This document shows positions 23,568 through 34,318 of a stretch of 64,000 nucleotides of DNA, piece by piece. The position numbers and the translations under genes were made by a program. The stretch covers positions 7,799,501-7,863,500 of the forward strand of contig CM065819.1 in NCBI GenBank assembly GCA_033398695.1, given 5' to 3'. Position 1 is the first letter of the stretch, and the number at the start of each line of letters is the position of its first letter. Below the pieces are notes generated by a model, which saw nothing but the letters and a program-made list of their open reading frames with translations, did no database searches and was not told the DNA's origin. The DNA is from Orobanche coerulescens (taxonomy: Eukaryota; Streptophyta; Magnoliopsida; Lamiales; Orobanchaceae).

Positions 23568-26500
23568 TCAATCATCGCATTTGTCATACATGCCTCTCTT
23601 AACTGGATAATTGCGAGAATCATGGTTTGTGAATTCCTTACAGCCTCTGCACTTCCTCTTGTAGCGTGCATTCTTCAAAACTCGCTCGCCACCACTTATC
23701 AACCGCTTGCCTGTGCCGCATCCTTTTGTTTCTAACACCTTCTGGAGCTCGTATCTCAATTGTCTTAGGCTTGGAAACGCCCAATAATTTTTCGAAATCT
23801 GCATCTTTCTGATTTGATCCAATATCTGAAGGAACATCAGGAGTAATTTCTGATTTGATTGACCGAACCTATTCCAAAAATAATCCGAGCTTCTCCTCAT
23901 CGCCATAAACCCTACTCAATATCTGGTCAAACTCAAACTGTATATCATTGGTTAACCTATCAGACCATTCATTGCTTCCAGGTTGGATGTGTCAAGTTCG
24001 CAATACATCCAACAGGATAACAGACCTCATCCATCGCCCATTAACGTACTGCGTAGGAATCTCTTCAGCATCTATGTTGAACAAAACACTAAATATGTGG
24101 CAACATAAAATGCCAAAGTACTCGTACATTTGACAAGAACACGACAACGATCCATCATGATCCATAAGAATAACCTGAAAATCAACGACCCAACCATGTC
24201 AGATTATTAAATAGACAGAAATGCTTCTACGTGAGATTACTACCAATAATGAGTGGCACCAGCATCTTCAACACACGCATGATGTCCATAGTGCTTATGA
24301 TCAGGTATGTGGGATAATAAACAAACTTAACAACCTAAAAAAAAAAATATTAGCACTATTGTACCTTAAACGCTGCCTTTGTTTTAAATGATTTATCCTT
24401 CTGCCTTATGGTGAAAATATGTCGCCCCTCTGTAACCTCAATGTTCCATTGAGCACAATACCGATATCCTTTAATAATTTCCTTTTGAACGTCGAAGAAA
24501 ATAGTCCTGGTATAAACCATGGCAGCATGCCGCTCGATCAACCTCTCGGTCTTGAAATCAGGAATGGTGGTGTTGGTCAAGTGTTCATCATTTCGTTACC
24601 TATTTCTTTGTTTGTCCATTGCAGTGTCATGAGCTAAAATAAACTTCAACAAATTGTTAACATGATGTGAGAAACTTTTGAAAAAAGAATTCAAACTCTC
24701 AGACCGCGAGGTAGTCTTCATTAGACTACACATAGGTAAATCCTTGAAGTAGCCGGGAATCCACTTAGATCGAATGTTAAAAACCTCAGATAGCCAACGG
24801 TGATCTGACAAATTGAATTCGTCCATCAAAGCAATCCATTTAACCTCAAAATCTTGTGGACCCAAATATACACTCCAAACAAGCTTTACTAACCGATTCC
24901 TAAAATCTGTGTTTAGTAACAGATCGGTGTTAACCTGCACAAAATCATTAGTGCTTAGTTAAAACAACATCGATAATGTAAAATGAACGAAATCCAAAAC
25001 CGAAGAGTAATCCATACCCTGATAGGCAACTTATCCATTATGTGCCACATACAGAATCTATGCTTGGCTTCATTGAACACGATTGGGAGTGCCTCTCTAA
25101 TTGCAGCATCTTGATCAGTCAAAACGAGCTTCGGTTGAACGCCATGCACTTTTAAAAACGCTTCCAACAACCAGGTGTATGATGGAAGCTTTTCATCACA
25201 TAACACACCCGACCCAACAACAATGGAATGTTTGTTGTTGTCAATCGCGAGAAATGGTACAAAAACCATACAGTGCCTGCACTCAACATTCTATTCAGTA
25301 ATGGGTTCAATTGTTTAAACAAAGCTATATAATAAATATATATAACGAACTCATATTACTTGTTTGATCGATATGTCGCGTCAAATGAAATAACATGACC
25401 AAACTCAGCATAGTTGAACCTCGATAGCTCATCAGCCCAAAGCAGTCCCTGTAGTTTTCCATCAGATACTTTAAACTCGAATGCAAAGTTAGTCCCGTTT
25501 AATACGCACTCGTTAAACATGTTCACTACCATTTGAACATCACCATCCCCAACAAATGAATCAAAATCCCTTTTAAAATTCTTATAGTCGGTACGACTAC
25601 ATCCAACCTCCTCATAACCACCCTTCAAGCAAACTTGCAGTTGGTGGGCCTTGGCTGCACCAATATTGACTCTAGATGCACGATGTATTATCATTTTATC
25701 AGAGAACTTCATCTGTCGTCTTTTTCAAGATAGCATCCTATCGTTCTCGTCGTATAGTGGGTGATTGTGGTTGGGATTGAAATGGTACAACTTAAATAAC
25801 GAGGTACCCTTAACCCTACAAAATCGAACCTGTGCTTGACAACCAATAACTTTGAAATTTGAGTTACGAAGGACCTTTCGATGTTGACCAAGATTGGTGG
25901 TGTCAACAGAACGTTTGTTAGGTAAACCATGTCTATGACACACCATATATTTGATCCTAACAGATTTGTCGTTGAATTTCTTTTCAGTTGATCGCCTTAT
26001 ATCAAATCCTGCGTAATCAGCATACTTACTATACATATCAATGCAATGCCCTAATGTTTGAAACAATGTTCCAACCACTAGTACAAGACCATCGGGGACA
26101 TTCAGTACCACGTTAATCGGGTTATTGAACCGTTCCTTCATGCTTACAATAGAACCACCATACAGTTCGGATCTTCCAGAAATGTTATCTGCTGGGTTGT
26201 CCTTCAGTATGACAGGAGGTTCTACAAAAAAAAAAGTATCGCACACCATATCATGAAAAATGGACATACACATTCAAATGATATAATAAATTCTTAAATT
26301 ATACATCCCAAACAGGAAAATCTTATTTTTATAACTGAAATGATGGCTTACATGAAGAAGATGTACGAAGCCATAATCAAGAGTGATTTATATGTTATAG
26401 AAATTGATACTTATCTGCAAGAAATTAACTAATGGAGTGTAAACAAGAAAATTTTAAACGTATTACCTTCCACATATTCTAGCACTTCATCTCTCATATA

Positions 26501-26629
26501 AATCTCGATCATTCCCGAATTTACTTCTTTTTCACCAACATTGACATGATTTGCATGAACGACCTCCATGGTGTGTGTATTCACAACCTCCGCTTGAAAA
26601 AGCTTGAAAATAATGATCCTATTCTTCAA
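23568..26629 (-). pseudogene. FAR1/FHY3-like MULE transposase gene, multiply disrupted
   Basis: Exons (minus): 26629-26467, 26221-25360, 25276-25018, 24934-24365 and 24174-23568, joined by good GT/AG sites. Order of domains: N-terminal FAR1 zinc-finger DNA-binding domain (YMVCHRHGLPNKR to HNHPL), MULE transposase core (ISFDATYRSNK; MVFVPFLAID; LVLTDQDAAIREALP; HRFCMWHIM), SWIM zinc finger (CSCQMYEYFGILCCHI) and a C-terminal basic CCHC-like finger (KRKCRGCKEFTNHDSRN). Such proteins are transposases or transposase-derived light-signalling factors; beside an Ulp1-like gene and inside inverted ends, a transposase is the better reading. Disruptions: TGA 25725-25727, TAA 24596-24598, TGA 23992-23994, TAG 23869-23871 and a one-base shift at about 23725. 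At least three of the stops fit C-to-T change at CGA, CAA or CAG. Confidence 0.85.
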
Positions 26630-26879
26630 TTTGAGGATAATAAACCTGTTGCAACTAATTGAGGAAGAGATATTGTAAAAAAAAAAACGGGAATTGATTG
26701 GAATTGATTAGCAGAATCAAAATCGCATGATTTGGATTAGAATGAAAATCATAATCGCATGATTTAGGGAAGGAGATATAAATTCCTAAATTATCCATAA
26801 TGAAAAATAACCCTTTTACCCTTTTTAAAATACTTTTTAATTAAAATTTGTAATTCGTAATTAATGAATTATGATTGGT

Positions 26880-26929
26880 CCATAACTGTTCTTTTATTCT
26901 TTTAAACGGAAGCCATTCTCGCATGATCC

Positions 26930-26947
<18 letters not shown>
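26880..26947 (-). repeat. Right terminal inverted repeat of MULE
   Basis: Inverse of the left end: TTTATTCTTTTAAAC, CATTCTCGCATGATCC and CTCTCTCTCTC. Identity is highest in the TTTATTCTTTTAAAC and CATTCTCG blocks. Confidence 0.65.
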
Positions 26948-26999
<52 letters not shown>

Positions 27000-27017
27000 T
27001 AGAGATAGAGAGAGAGA
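26928..27017. repeat. (CT)n(TA)n(GA)n compound microsatellite
   Basis: CT run, TA run (about 26947-26984) and GA/TAGA run form a large near-palindrome at the outer edge of the MULE. Confidence 0.9.
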
Positions 27018-27027
27018 CTCACTAGAG

Positions 27028-27097
27028 ATGCTTGAAAATAAGGTAAACGATGAGAGCGATGTTGAGGCGTTCATTGTAGGTGGGAACAATTATACTG
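27028..27097 (+). other. Possible isolated first exon
   Basis: ATG at 27028 opens MLENKVNDESDVEAFIVGGN and ends at a donor-like ACT/GTACGTATT. No homology recognised and no matching second exon seen. It may be a gene fragment or chance. Confidence 0.2.
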
Positions 27098-27233
27098 TAC
27101 GTATTCTTATCCTCTTTGACTTCCATTGAATTCCTGATCAGCACCCTTAAAACCCTAGAAATGCTTCCTAAATTGTGGATTGTCGCTTTTTTGATTCTTT
27201 GTTAATGATCCAGCTGAAAGATTTGGGAATTTG

Positions 27234-27527
27234 TAGGGGATCGGATCCAACGCCTACCCAGTTAGTTCATGGCCCATAAGAACCTTCACCCGTCCCAGAT
27301 TAAATACAATGGATCCGACCCGAGTAATATTTTTCATTCAAACCTAATCGGATGTTTATGTTAAAATAATGAGAGGCTACCATAATTCGAATCCGATCCC
27401 GTATTCGAATTTGACTATCGAATCCGATCTCGTATCCGACCGAATACTAAATTTTCTTTCTAAATTCAAATCCAACCGGATCCGATTCCGGATCGGGCGA
27501 GAAATATCCGCCCGAATTTCACCCCTA
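27234..27527. repeat. hAT-like non-autonomous element (tentative)
   Basis: Begins TAGGGGATCGGATCC and ends with the inverse type CACCCCTA at 27519-27526. The interior is dense in short CCGATC/GATCCG words, as in subterminal repeats of hAT elements. No 8-bp duplication is visible, so the call is weak. Confidence 0.35.
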
Positions 27528-27970
27528 TCGAAGAGTATTAAGTTTTGTGTAATAAAGCTTATTTTTGTGTAATAAAAATTTGGTAACAAATATTTGGTAC
27601 TAAAAATGCCCGCTCCAATGAAAAAATTAAACTCCCGCCTACATATTTGGGTCAAATAGACCAAAAATGTATCATGTTATTGTAACACTTTTCTGAAGTA
27701 TTGCTATAGATCTAAAACTATCAAAATGTTTCTTAGGCTTGCAACACTTTCTCATTTAAAGTAACACATTTCGAAAGTATTACAATAGATATGCATGTTT
27801 AAATCTATAAGACATTTTATGCAACATGTAGTGTGATGGGGCACGATAGGTCATATATGGTGTAGTGAAACTCTTTACTACCTTTTATAATAGTACGAGC
27901 CTACAACATACAACCTACATAAGAGTTTTCTACAAATTTGTTTTTCTCTCTCCCAATCTTCAAACTTTGC
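27528..27970. other. AT-rich spacer
   Basis: No gene recognised. Two GTGTAATAAA repeats near 27550-27575 and a CT run at about 27992 just inside the next feature are the only local structure. Confidence 0.4.
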
Positions 27971-28443
27971 AATGACTTCATCTCAGAGATTTTCTCTCTC
28001 TCTCTCTGAAGAATAAGGAAACCATTATTTATGTAAGGACAAGGAAATCGTTATTCATGGTAGTCCTCCGGGTGAAACAACAGGGTTTATACATACTTGA
28101 AAGCCTTCACCTGAAAATTATGATGAATCTATTGTTGAAGAATTCTACTTGGATGTTGAGTTCAAATATGAATCTCAGAAGAAAGGTGCTCCTCTAACTG
28201 CCAGTGAGTACTATGTAGGAGATATTTGCACTGGAGGCGACAATGTCGAGTCCCTAATCAGATGGGATGATCTTTTTGCCATGAAATGATCATAAAATAC
28301 TACGTGGAGAAATAGAAGGCCTGACCAAAGGGAAAACAACCTTCTCATGAAAGAACTCAGAGGCTGGGCAATCACTCTGACCCTGACTCTGATGGCGATG
28401 AGGAAGCCATGCAGGCATGACTGTGCATGAACCGTAAAGAGGC

Positions 28444-29500
28444 TGTTGGAAATTAATATTCGGTATACGCAATATTTTGCAGAAACGTATTTAAAGGTGC
28501 GTAAAATAAATCGACACAAGATTTATAGAGATTTGGTCAAACGTGCCTACGTCCTCTCTCAGTATCTTTTTCTATAAGCTAAAGATCAACCTCTGCACCT
28601 CTCTAGTCTCTTCTATCGGTCGAGGGATAACCGTTACAATCTCGTATTCTATCAGTCCGAGATAAACCGTACAATCACTTGTATTTTTTTCGGTCCAAGT
28701 TAAACCGTTTTTCTTTTCTATCGGACAAGGAATCAACCTATCTAGCTTTCTATGGGTACTAGACAAACCTCACATGGATATAGAGTACGATTCTAATAAT
28801 ACCGGATCCTTGATCCTAATAACACCGGATCGAATCTTATCCTTTCTTTTACCTCTCGTGTATGAGTTTTCGTGTATCACACTCAAACTCTAATCAACAT
28901 AAGCACAATTACAACAACAATAGAATGTATATCAATATTTGAACAATTTATCGATTGCTTGAAGTTGTTGTGAGTTCAATACCATAGGAAGTGGTATTTA
29001 TAGGCTCCAAAGCCTCAAGTAGCCGTTAGCTCACTGCTGCCTCATTACATACGTTATTGCCCATTTATTACGTACGTTAGATATATTACGTACGTTAGAT
29101 ATATTACGTACGTTAGCACCATTTGGTTACGTACGCTAAGCTCTTCACAAATAAGCCCAGTAGCTTCTGTCTTCTGTGTTACGTACATTATCAAATCTCC
29201 CATTACATACGTTAACAATAGTCAAAATATCCATTGGTGTGATGATGTAAGCCATGACGTCACAACGGTCACATAGTTTGAATTCTGATTCAAACTCTTC
29301 ATTACGTACGTTAAACACATTGTGTTACGTACGTTAAGCTTTCTACATTACGTACGTTATGCTACATGCATTTCGTACGTTATCCATGTTATTTTCAGCT
29401 TTTTGCGTCTTCGACTTCTTCGTTGTTTTGTTTTGCTTCCTTGTTGTTTTTCTTTATTTCAAAACTCGATAATGAATATTTGGAATAAAATATTCCAACA
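28444..29500 (-). repeat. 3' LTR of gag-only copia element
   Basis: 1057 bp. On the minus strand an array of TTACGTACGTTA-type palindromes (29045-29385) stands upstream of TATAAATA (about 28995-29003), the same arrangement as in the gypsy LTRs of the window. Confidence 0.92.
29042..29385 (-). promoter_or_regulatory. Palindrome array in copia U3
   Basis: About eleven copies of TTACGTACGTTA or close variants (TTACATACGTTA, TTACGTACGCTA). The matching array in the other LTR is about 32122-32410. Enhancer function is inferred from position upstream of the TATA box. Confidence 0.55.
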
Positions 29501-29540
29501 ATCTCCCCCTTTTTGATGATTACAAAATAACACCTTGAAT

Positions 29541-29583
<43 letters not shown>

Positions 29584-29927
29584 TACGAATCAAAGTTTTC
29601 GGCTTTGATCGTTTCGTTAGTTTCCATCTCCCATATTTTCTTTTTCTCCTTTTCGACTTCTGCTTTTCATTTTTCAACTTCGTCTTTCCGTTTTCAACTT
29701 CTTCTTTTCATTTATCAACTTCGTCTTTTCGTTTTCAACATCTTCATTTCATTTTTCCCATTCAACTATTCTCTCCCCCTTTTTTTGTTATCAGCAAAAA
29801 GTGCAAATAAAATGTAAATAACGATCGATAATATAATGTATGCATAAATGGGTAATCTCCCCCTGATAAAAATATCTCTCCATTTAAAAAATAATACTCC
29901 CCTGAGTAAAATATCAATAGATGAAAA
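29501..29927 (-). other. Polypurine tract and 3' untranslated part of gag-only element
   Basis: On the + strand ATCTCCCCCTTTTTGATGAT follows the LTR (purine tract on minus). A TA microsatellite (about 29541-29581) and a pyrimidine-rich TTCAACTTCGTCTTTTCG-type short repeat (29640-29760) follow. Confidence 0.7.
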
Positions 29928-31468
29928 TTAATTTTTGAGGATCCAACCAAAAGTCGGTCGTTTTTCATTTAAATAGACGATATTCGGAATAGTGGTTCCT
30001 TTAGAAATCCAAATCTTTTTAATTTTAGCCGTCCGACGTGGGCTTTTACAATTTGAAATACGATGCCCAATTTTTAAACATTTGTCGCAACGGGATATTT
30101 TCAAATTTACGGATTCGGTTTTAATACGAGGTTTGAATCCTAACCCCTGTTTGTTCAAAGTGAATTTTTGAACCGATAGCATTTGTTCAAAATTCTTGTT
30201 TCCACATGAAAATTTCTTTGTTAAACTTTTAAGTTCGTCTTGAACTTTCAAAAGATCATTCTTTAATATATTTTCATTTTCAAGGTATTGAGAATGATCG
30301 GTTTCGATAAATTTCCCTTTTTCAAGAATTTTGGAAATTTCGATTTCCAATAATTTATTTTTCGGTTGGAGAGATTTTATTTCACTAAAAGCATTTTGAA
30401 AATCGGTATGTAATAATTCGAATGCTTCAAATTATTCGTCTTGAGACGATGTACTAACCTGCCTTTCGACGTCGCTTTCGTCGAATGTACTTCTTGCAAT
30501 GAGAGCGAGGTTATTTTGATTATAATCATCATCTTCGTCTTCATCGCTCCATGTTGCAACGAGAAGTTTCTTCTTTGGATTTGCTCGGCAGTTCTTCGCG
30601 AAGTGGCCTGGTTTACCACATATTCGACAGTTGTTGTCGAATTTCTTAGATTCGCCCGTCTTGATGTCTTTCTTTCTCCGGTTTAATAAGTTTTGAAACT
30701 TATTAATATTTTTGGCATAATATGCAGATTCTTCATCGCTTTCATCGACCGGGATTTCTTTTTTATTTCTCGACATCTTAGCTTTTAAAGCTATCATTTT
30801 TTCCTTTTGATTCGGCTGGGCATTTCGAGATTTAAGAACAATCTCATAATTTATTAGCGATCTGACGAGGGCGCTAAAATTAAGATTATTGAGATCTTTT
30901 GATTCCATAATCGCCGTTACCGTGCCGTCCCATTCCCGAGGTAGTGATCATAGGATCTTCTTTACTTTTTCACTACTCGAAAGGGGTTTTCCATAACAAG
31001 CTAATCCATTTGTAATGACCGAAAATTGGTCAAGCATGACTGTAATGGATTCGTTGTCTTTCATTTGGAATAGCTCGTAGTCGTGGAGAAGCATGTTAAT
31101 CTTCGTCTTCTTGACTTGATTTGTACCTTTGTGTGTGACTTTTAACATCTTCCATATTTCTTTGGCACTATCACATGATGAGATCCGGTTGTGTTCTTCC
31201 AAATTTAGAGCACAGTATAATAATTGTGTAGCTTTGCAATTATAGTGATCATTTTCCAATTGGAATCATCGTACTCTTCAAAACTTTTAAGCATACCGAC
31301 GGATTTGATTGGAATTTTCGGACCAAGACAGATTACTTTCCACAGCTCGATGTCGTAGGCTCGAATGAATATTGACATCTTCTTCTTCCATGTCATGAAG
31401 TTAGATCCATCAAAGAATGGAGGTCGATTTAGAGCAAGACCTTCGACCGGGGCAAGTTGAAACGCCAT
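29928..31468 (-). pseudogene. gag: Copia gag (capsid/nucleocapsid) with two stops and a frameshift
   Basis: Met at 31468 (MAFQLAPVEGLALNRPPFFD) begins a copia-type gag: NFMTWKKKM (UBN2-like capsid start), the AKEIWKMLKVTHKGTNQVKK region, SLPREWDGTVTAI, a CCHC knuckle CRICGKPGHFAKNC at about 30600, then a coiled-coil stretch and a second knuckle CDKCLKIGHRISNC near 30050. The last part ends KKIWISKGTTIPNIV. Breaks: a one-base shift near 31257, TGA at 30948-30950 (fits CGA to TGA) and TAA at about 30432. Gag would build the particle in the cytoplasm. The long tail with a second knuckle fits the SIRE/Maximus lineage. Confidence 0.85.
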
Positions 31469-31528
31469 TTGGATCGTCTTCTCCTTGGATGTTAAGCCGC
31501 TTCTAAGAGGTACCACACTGATACCAAT

Positions 31529-32550
31529 TGTTGGAAATTAATATTCGGTATACACGCTATTGTGCAGAAGCGTATTTAAAGGTGCGGAAATTAAATCGAC
31601 ACAAGATTTATAGAGCTTTGGCCAAACGTGCCTACGTCCTCTCTCAGTATCTTTTTCTATAGGCTAAAGATCAACCTCTGCACCTCTCTTCTATCGGTCG
31701 AGGGATAACCTTTACAATCTCGTCTTCTATCGGTCCGAGATAAACCGTACAATCACTTGTCTTTTTTTCAGTCCAAGTTAAACCGTTTTTCTTTTCTATC
31801 GGACAAGGAATCAACCTATCTAGATTTCTATGGGTACTAGACAAACCTCACGTGGATTTAGATTGCGATTCTAACAATGCCGGATACTTGATCCTAATAA
31901 CACTGAATCGAATCTTATCCTTTCTTTTACCTCTCGTGTATGAGTTTTCGTGTATCACACTCAAACTCTAATTAATATAAGCACAATTAAAACAATAATA
32001 TAATGTATATCATTATCTAATCAATGTATCGATTGCTTGAAGTTGTTGTGAGTTCAATACCATCGGAAGTGGTATTTATAGGCTCCAAAGCCTCAACTAG
32101 CCGTTAGCTCATTGCTGCCTCATTACGTACGTTATTGCCCATTTATTACATACGTTAGATATATAACATACGTTAACACCATTTGGCTACGTACGTTAAG
32201 CTCTTCACAAATCAGTCCAGTAGCTTCTGTCTTCTGTGTTACGTACGTTATCAAATCTTCCATTACATACGTTAACAATAGTCAAAATATCCGTTGGTGT
32301 GATGATGTAAGCCATGACATCACAACAGTCACATAGTTTAAATTCTGATTCAAACTCTTCATTACGTACGTTAAACACATTGTGTTACGTACGTTCTGCT
32401 ACATGATTGCGTATGTTATCCATGTTATTTTCAGCTTTTTGCGTCTTCGACTTCTTCGTTGTTTTGTTTTGCTTCCTTGTTGTTTTTCTTTGTTTAACAA
32501 CTTAATCATCAAAACTCGATATTGAATACTTGGAATAAAATATTCCAACA
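31529..32550 (-). repeat. 5' LTR of gag-only copia element
   Basis: 1022 bp, with the same layout as 28444-29500 and small indels, for example loss of one palindrome unit near 32395. TATA (minus) at about 32072-32080. Confidence 0.92.
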
Positions 32551-32657
32551 GAGGCTCGTGATAAGGAGTTCGCCATGATGCAGGCCACCCAAGGCCATGG
32601 GATATTCAGGCAATCTTCTGAAATGCCTAAGTCCCTATTCATGAAGAAGCTGAAGTC

Positions 32658-32900
32658 ATACATGAGGAATCAGTCCCTCATGTACCCAAACCTACCACAC
32701 ATCTGACATTCAATTGGAGGAACCAGTCCCTCCGAAGGAAGAAGAAGAAGTATCAACTATCCAACAGGAGGAATCAGTCCCTCCTAAGGAGAAAGAAGTT
32801 GCTTAGAGCTAACATGAGGATTCAATCCCTTCTGACCAATAGGCTGCAAACTCAGAACAGAGATAGGAGGAATCAGTCCCTTATGTCTCCCAAATGCTCA
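32658..32900 (+). repeat. Degenerate GAGGAATCAGTCCCTC repeat
   Basis: Five imperfect copies, at about 32663, 32717, 32766, 32815 and 32867. In frame each reads E-E-S-V-P-P or close. It looks like a decayed peptide repeat in the SIRE-type reading frame. Confidence 0.7.
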
Positions 32901-33693
32901 GGCTGAGCCGACAGAGGTTTCAGTCCTAGAACAGGTACAACATCATATTCCTACAGGTACATCTACATATGACACGGATGATGACTTTCTATGTAGGGCA
33001 CTCCACCCAAACTAAAGTACAATGTTGTCATCATCCAGGAAGGAGAATCCTCTCCTGCCCCATTCGTCTTTCCTGACTCTCCATGCATTGAAGAACACAA
33101 AGCTTAGATGAAATCCCTTAGCTCACAAACTGTATTTTAGGGGATGTTGTTAAAGCCCTCTATCAGTTTGTAAAAGAATTAGACTGGATTAGAGACACAT
33201 CCATTGATGAATTTACAGACATGCGGCGGGTAGTACAAGATGTGACTGAAGCTTTCATGCTACTCCCTATTGTAATTCATACTCCCCTCCACCTATTTAA
33301 AGAAAAACATGCTTGAATTATTAAGGAGCAATAGAAGATAAGTGTTGCTGAAGCTACTACAATCTCTGCCCTCGAGCACACCAGGGACAATATAAGCGGC
33401 CATGATTAAAAGATTGATGATCTCAGTACAATGGTCACAAATCTTGCCATCCTGGTGAAAGATATTCATGTAATGCCCGGCTTTGAATTAACTATTATCA
33501 TTCAGTAATTGTCACTCAAATATTTTTTTTTCACTCAGTAATAATCATTCATCAGTTATATTCATTCAACTGTGTTCACCTTTCGACGTACTTTGGAATC
33601 GCATATCAGTTGTTATTCATCATTCATCACTATTTGAGATCGAGCCGAGATTATTGTCATCATCATTATCATATTTTGGTATTCAGTTTGAGA

Positions 33694-34127
33694 AGTAGAG
33701 CACGCTACGTATTCTTGTTAACGCGCGCTAATGGGATGCAGGTAGAGCATGCTATGGTTCAGTATTAGCGCACGCTAGCGCAAGTGAGGCAGACAGTCCA
33801 GAAGGTACTGGGCTGATTTGGGAAATTCGTAGCGCACGCTACGAGTGATAAGTAGCGTACGCTAATTGTGCTGCTAACGCACACTAAGTCATATTAGTAA
33901 CGCACGCTAACGCGAGCAAGGCAGAGGACAGTAGGTCCTGGACTTCAGTTTCTGAGTATCAGACATTAGTTAGTGCACGCTAACATTTGGGATTAATGCA
34001 CGCTATCGGTAAGGTGTTAACGCATGCTACCAAGTTCGTAGCGCACGCTAGCGAGGCAGTCAGAACTCACTGGACTGCCCAGTAAACCGCTAGCGCACGC
34101 TAAACATCAGGACATAGCGTGCGCTAA
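33694..34127 (+). promoter_or_regulatory. U3 palindrome array of element B
   Basis: About fourteen words of the TAGCGCACGCTA type, including TAGCGTACGCTA and TAACGCACGCTA, spaced 15-65 bp and ending 11 bp before TATAAAT. The 3' LTR equivalent is 39368-39803. Confidence 0.6.
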
Positions 34128-34318
34128 GCTGGATTACTATAAATGGGACAGTTCGATCCAGAATCGTCATTTTTCATTTTCTCCTCCTCCTTCCATTGGT
34201 TTTGGGCGATTTTGGATGTTTTGGAGAGATCTTTTCGAGCTGCATTCACCTATCATCATCTTCAAGCTCCTAAGTTGGATTAATCATCATTTAATCAGTT
34301 TCATCACTCCAAATCAAG

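Larger units (their letters stand above)
28444..32550 (-). mobile_element. Gag-only Ty1/copia element (TR-GAG-like, SIRE-related)
   Basis: Exact duplication GAGGC (28439-28443 and 32551-32555). LTRs at 28444-29500 and 31529-32550 run TGTTGG to CCAACA. On the minus strand the primer site TGGTATCAGTG (31516-31526) and a purine tract next to 29500 (AAAAAGGGGGAGAT) define orientation. The interior is only about 2 kb and encodes gag without protease, integrase or RT. It therefore depends on a relative for mobility. It interrupts the degenerate SIRE-type frame. Confidence 0.93.

Noticed and set aside
23568..26629. FAR1/FHY3 host transcription factor gene
   Set aside because: The location within inverted ends beside an Ulp1-like gene, and four stops plus a frameshift, make a decayed MULE transposase more likely than a host regulator.
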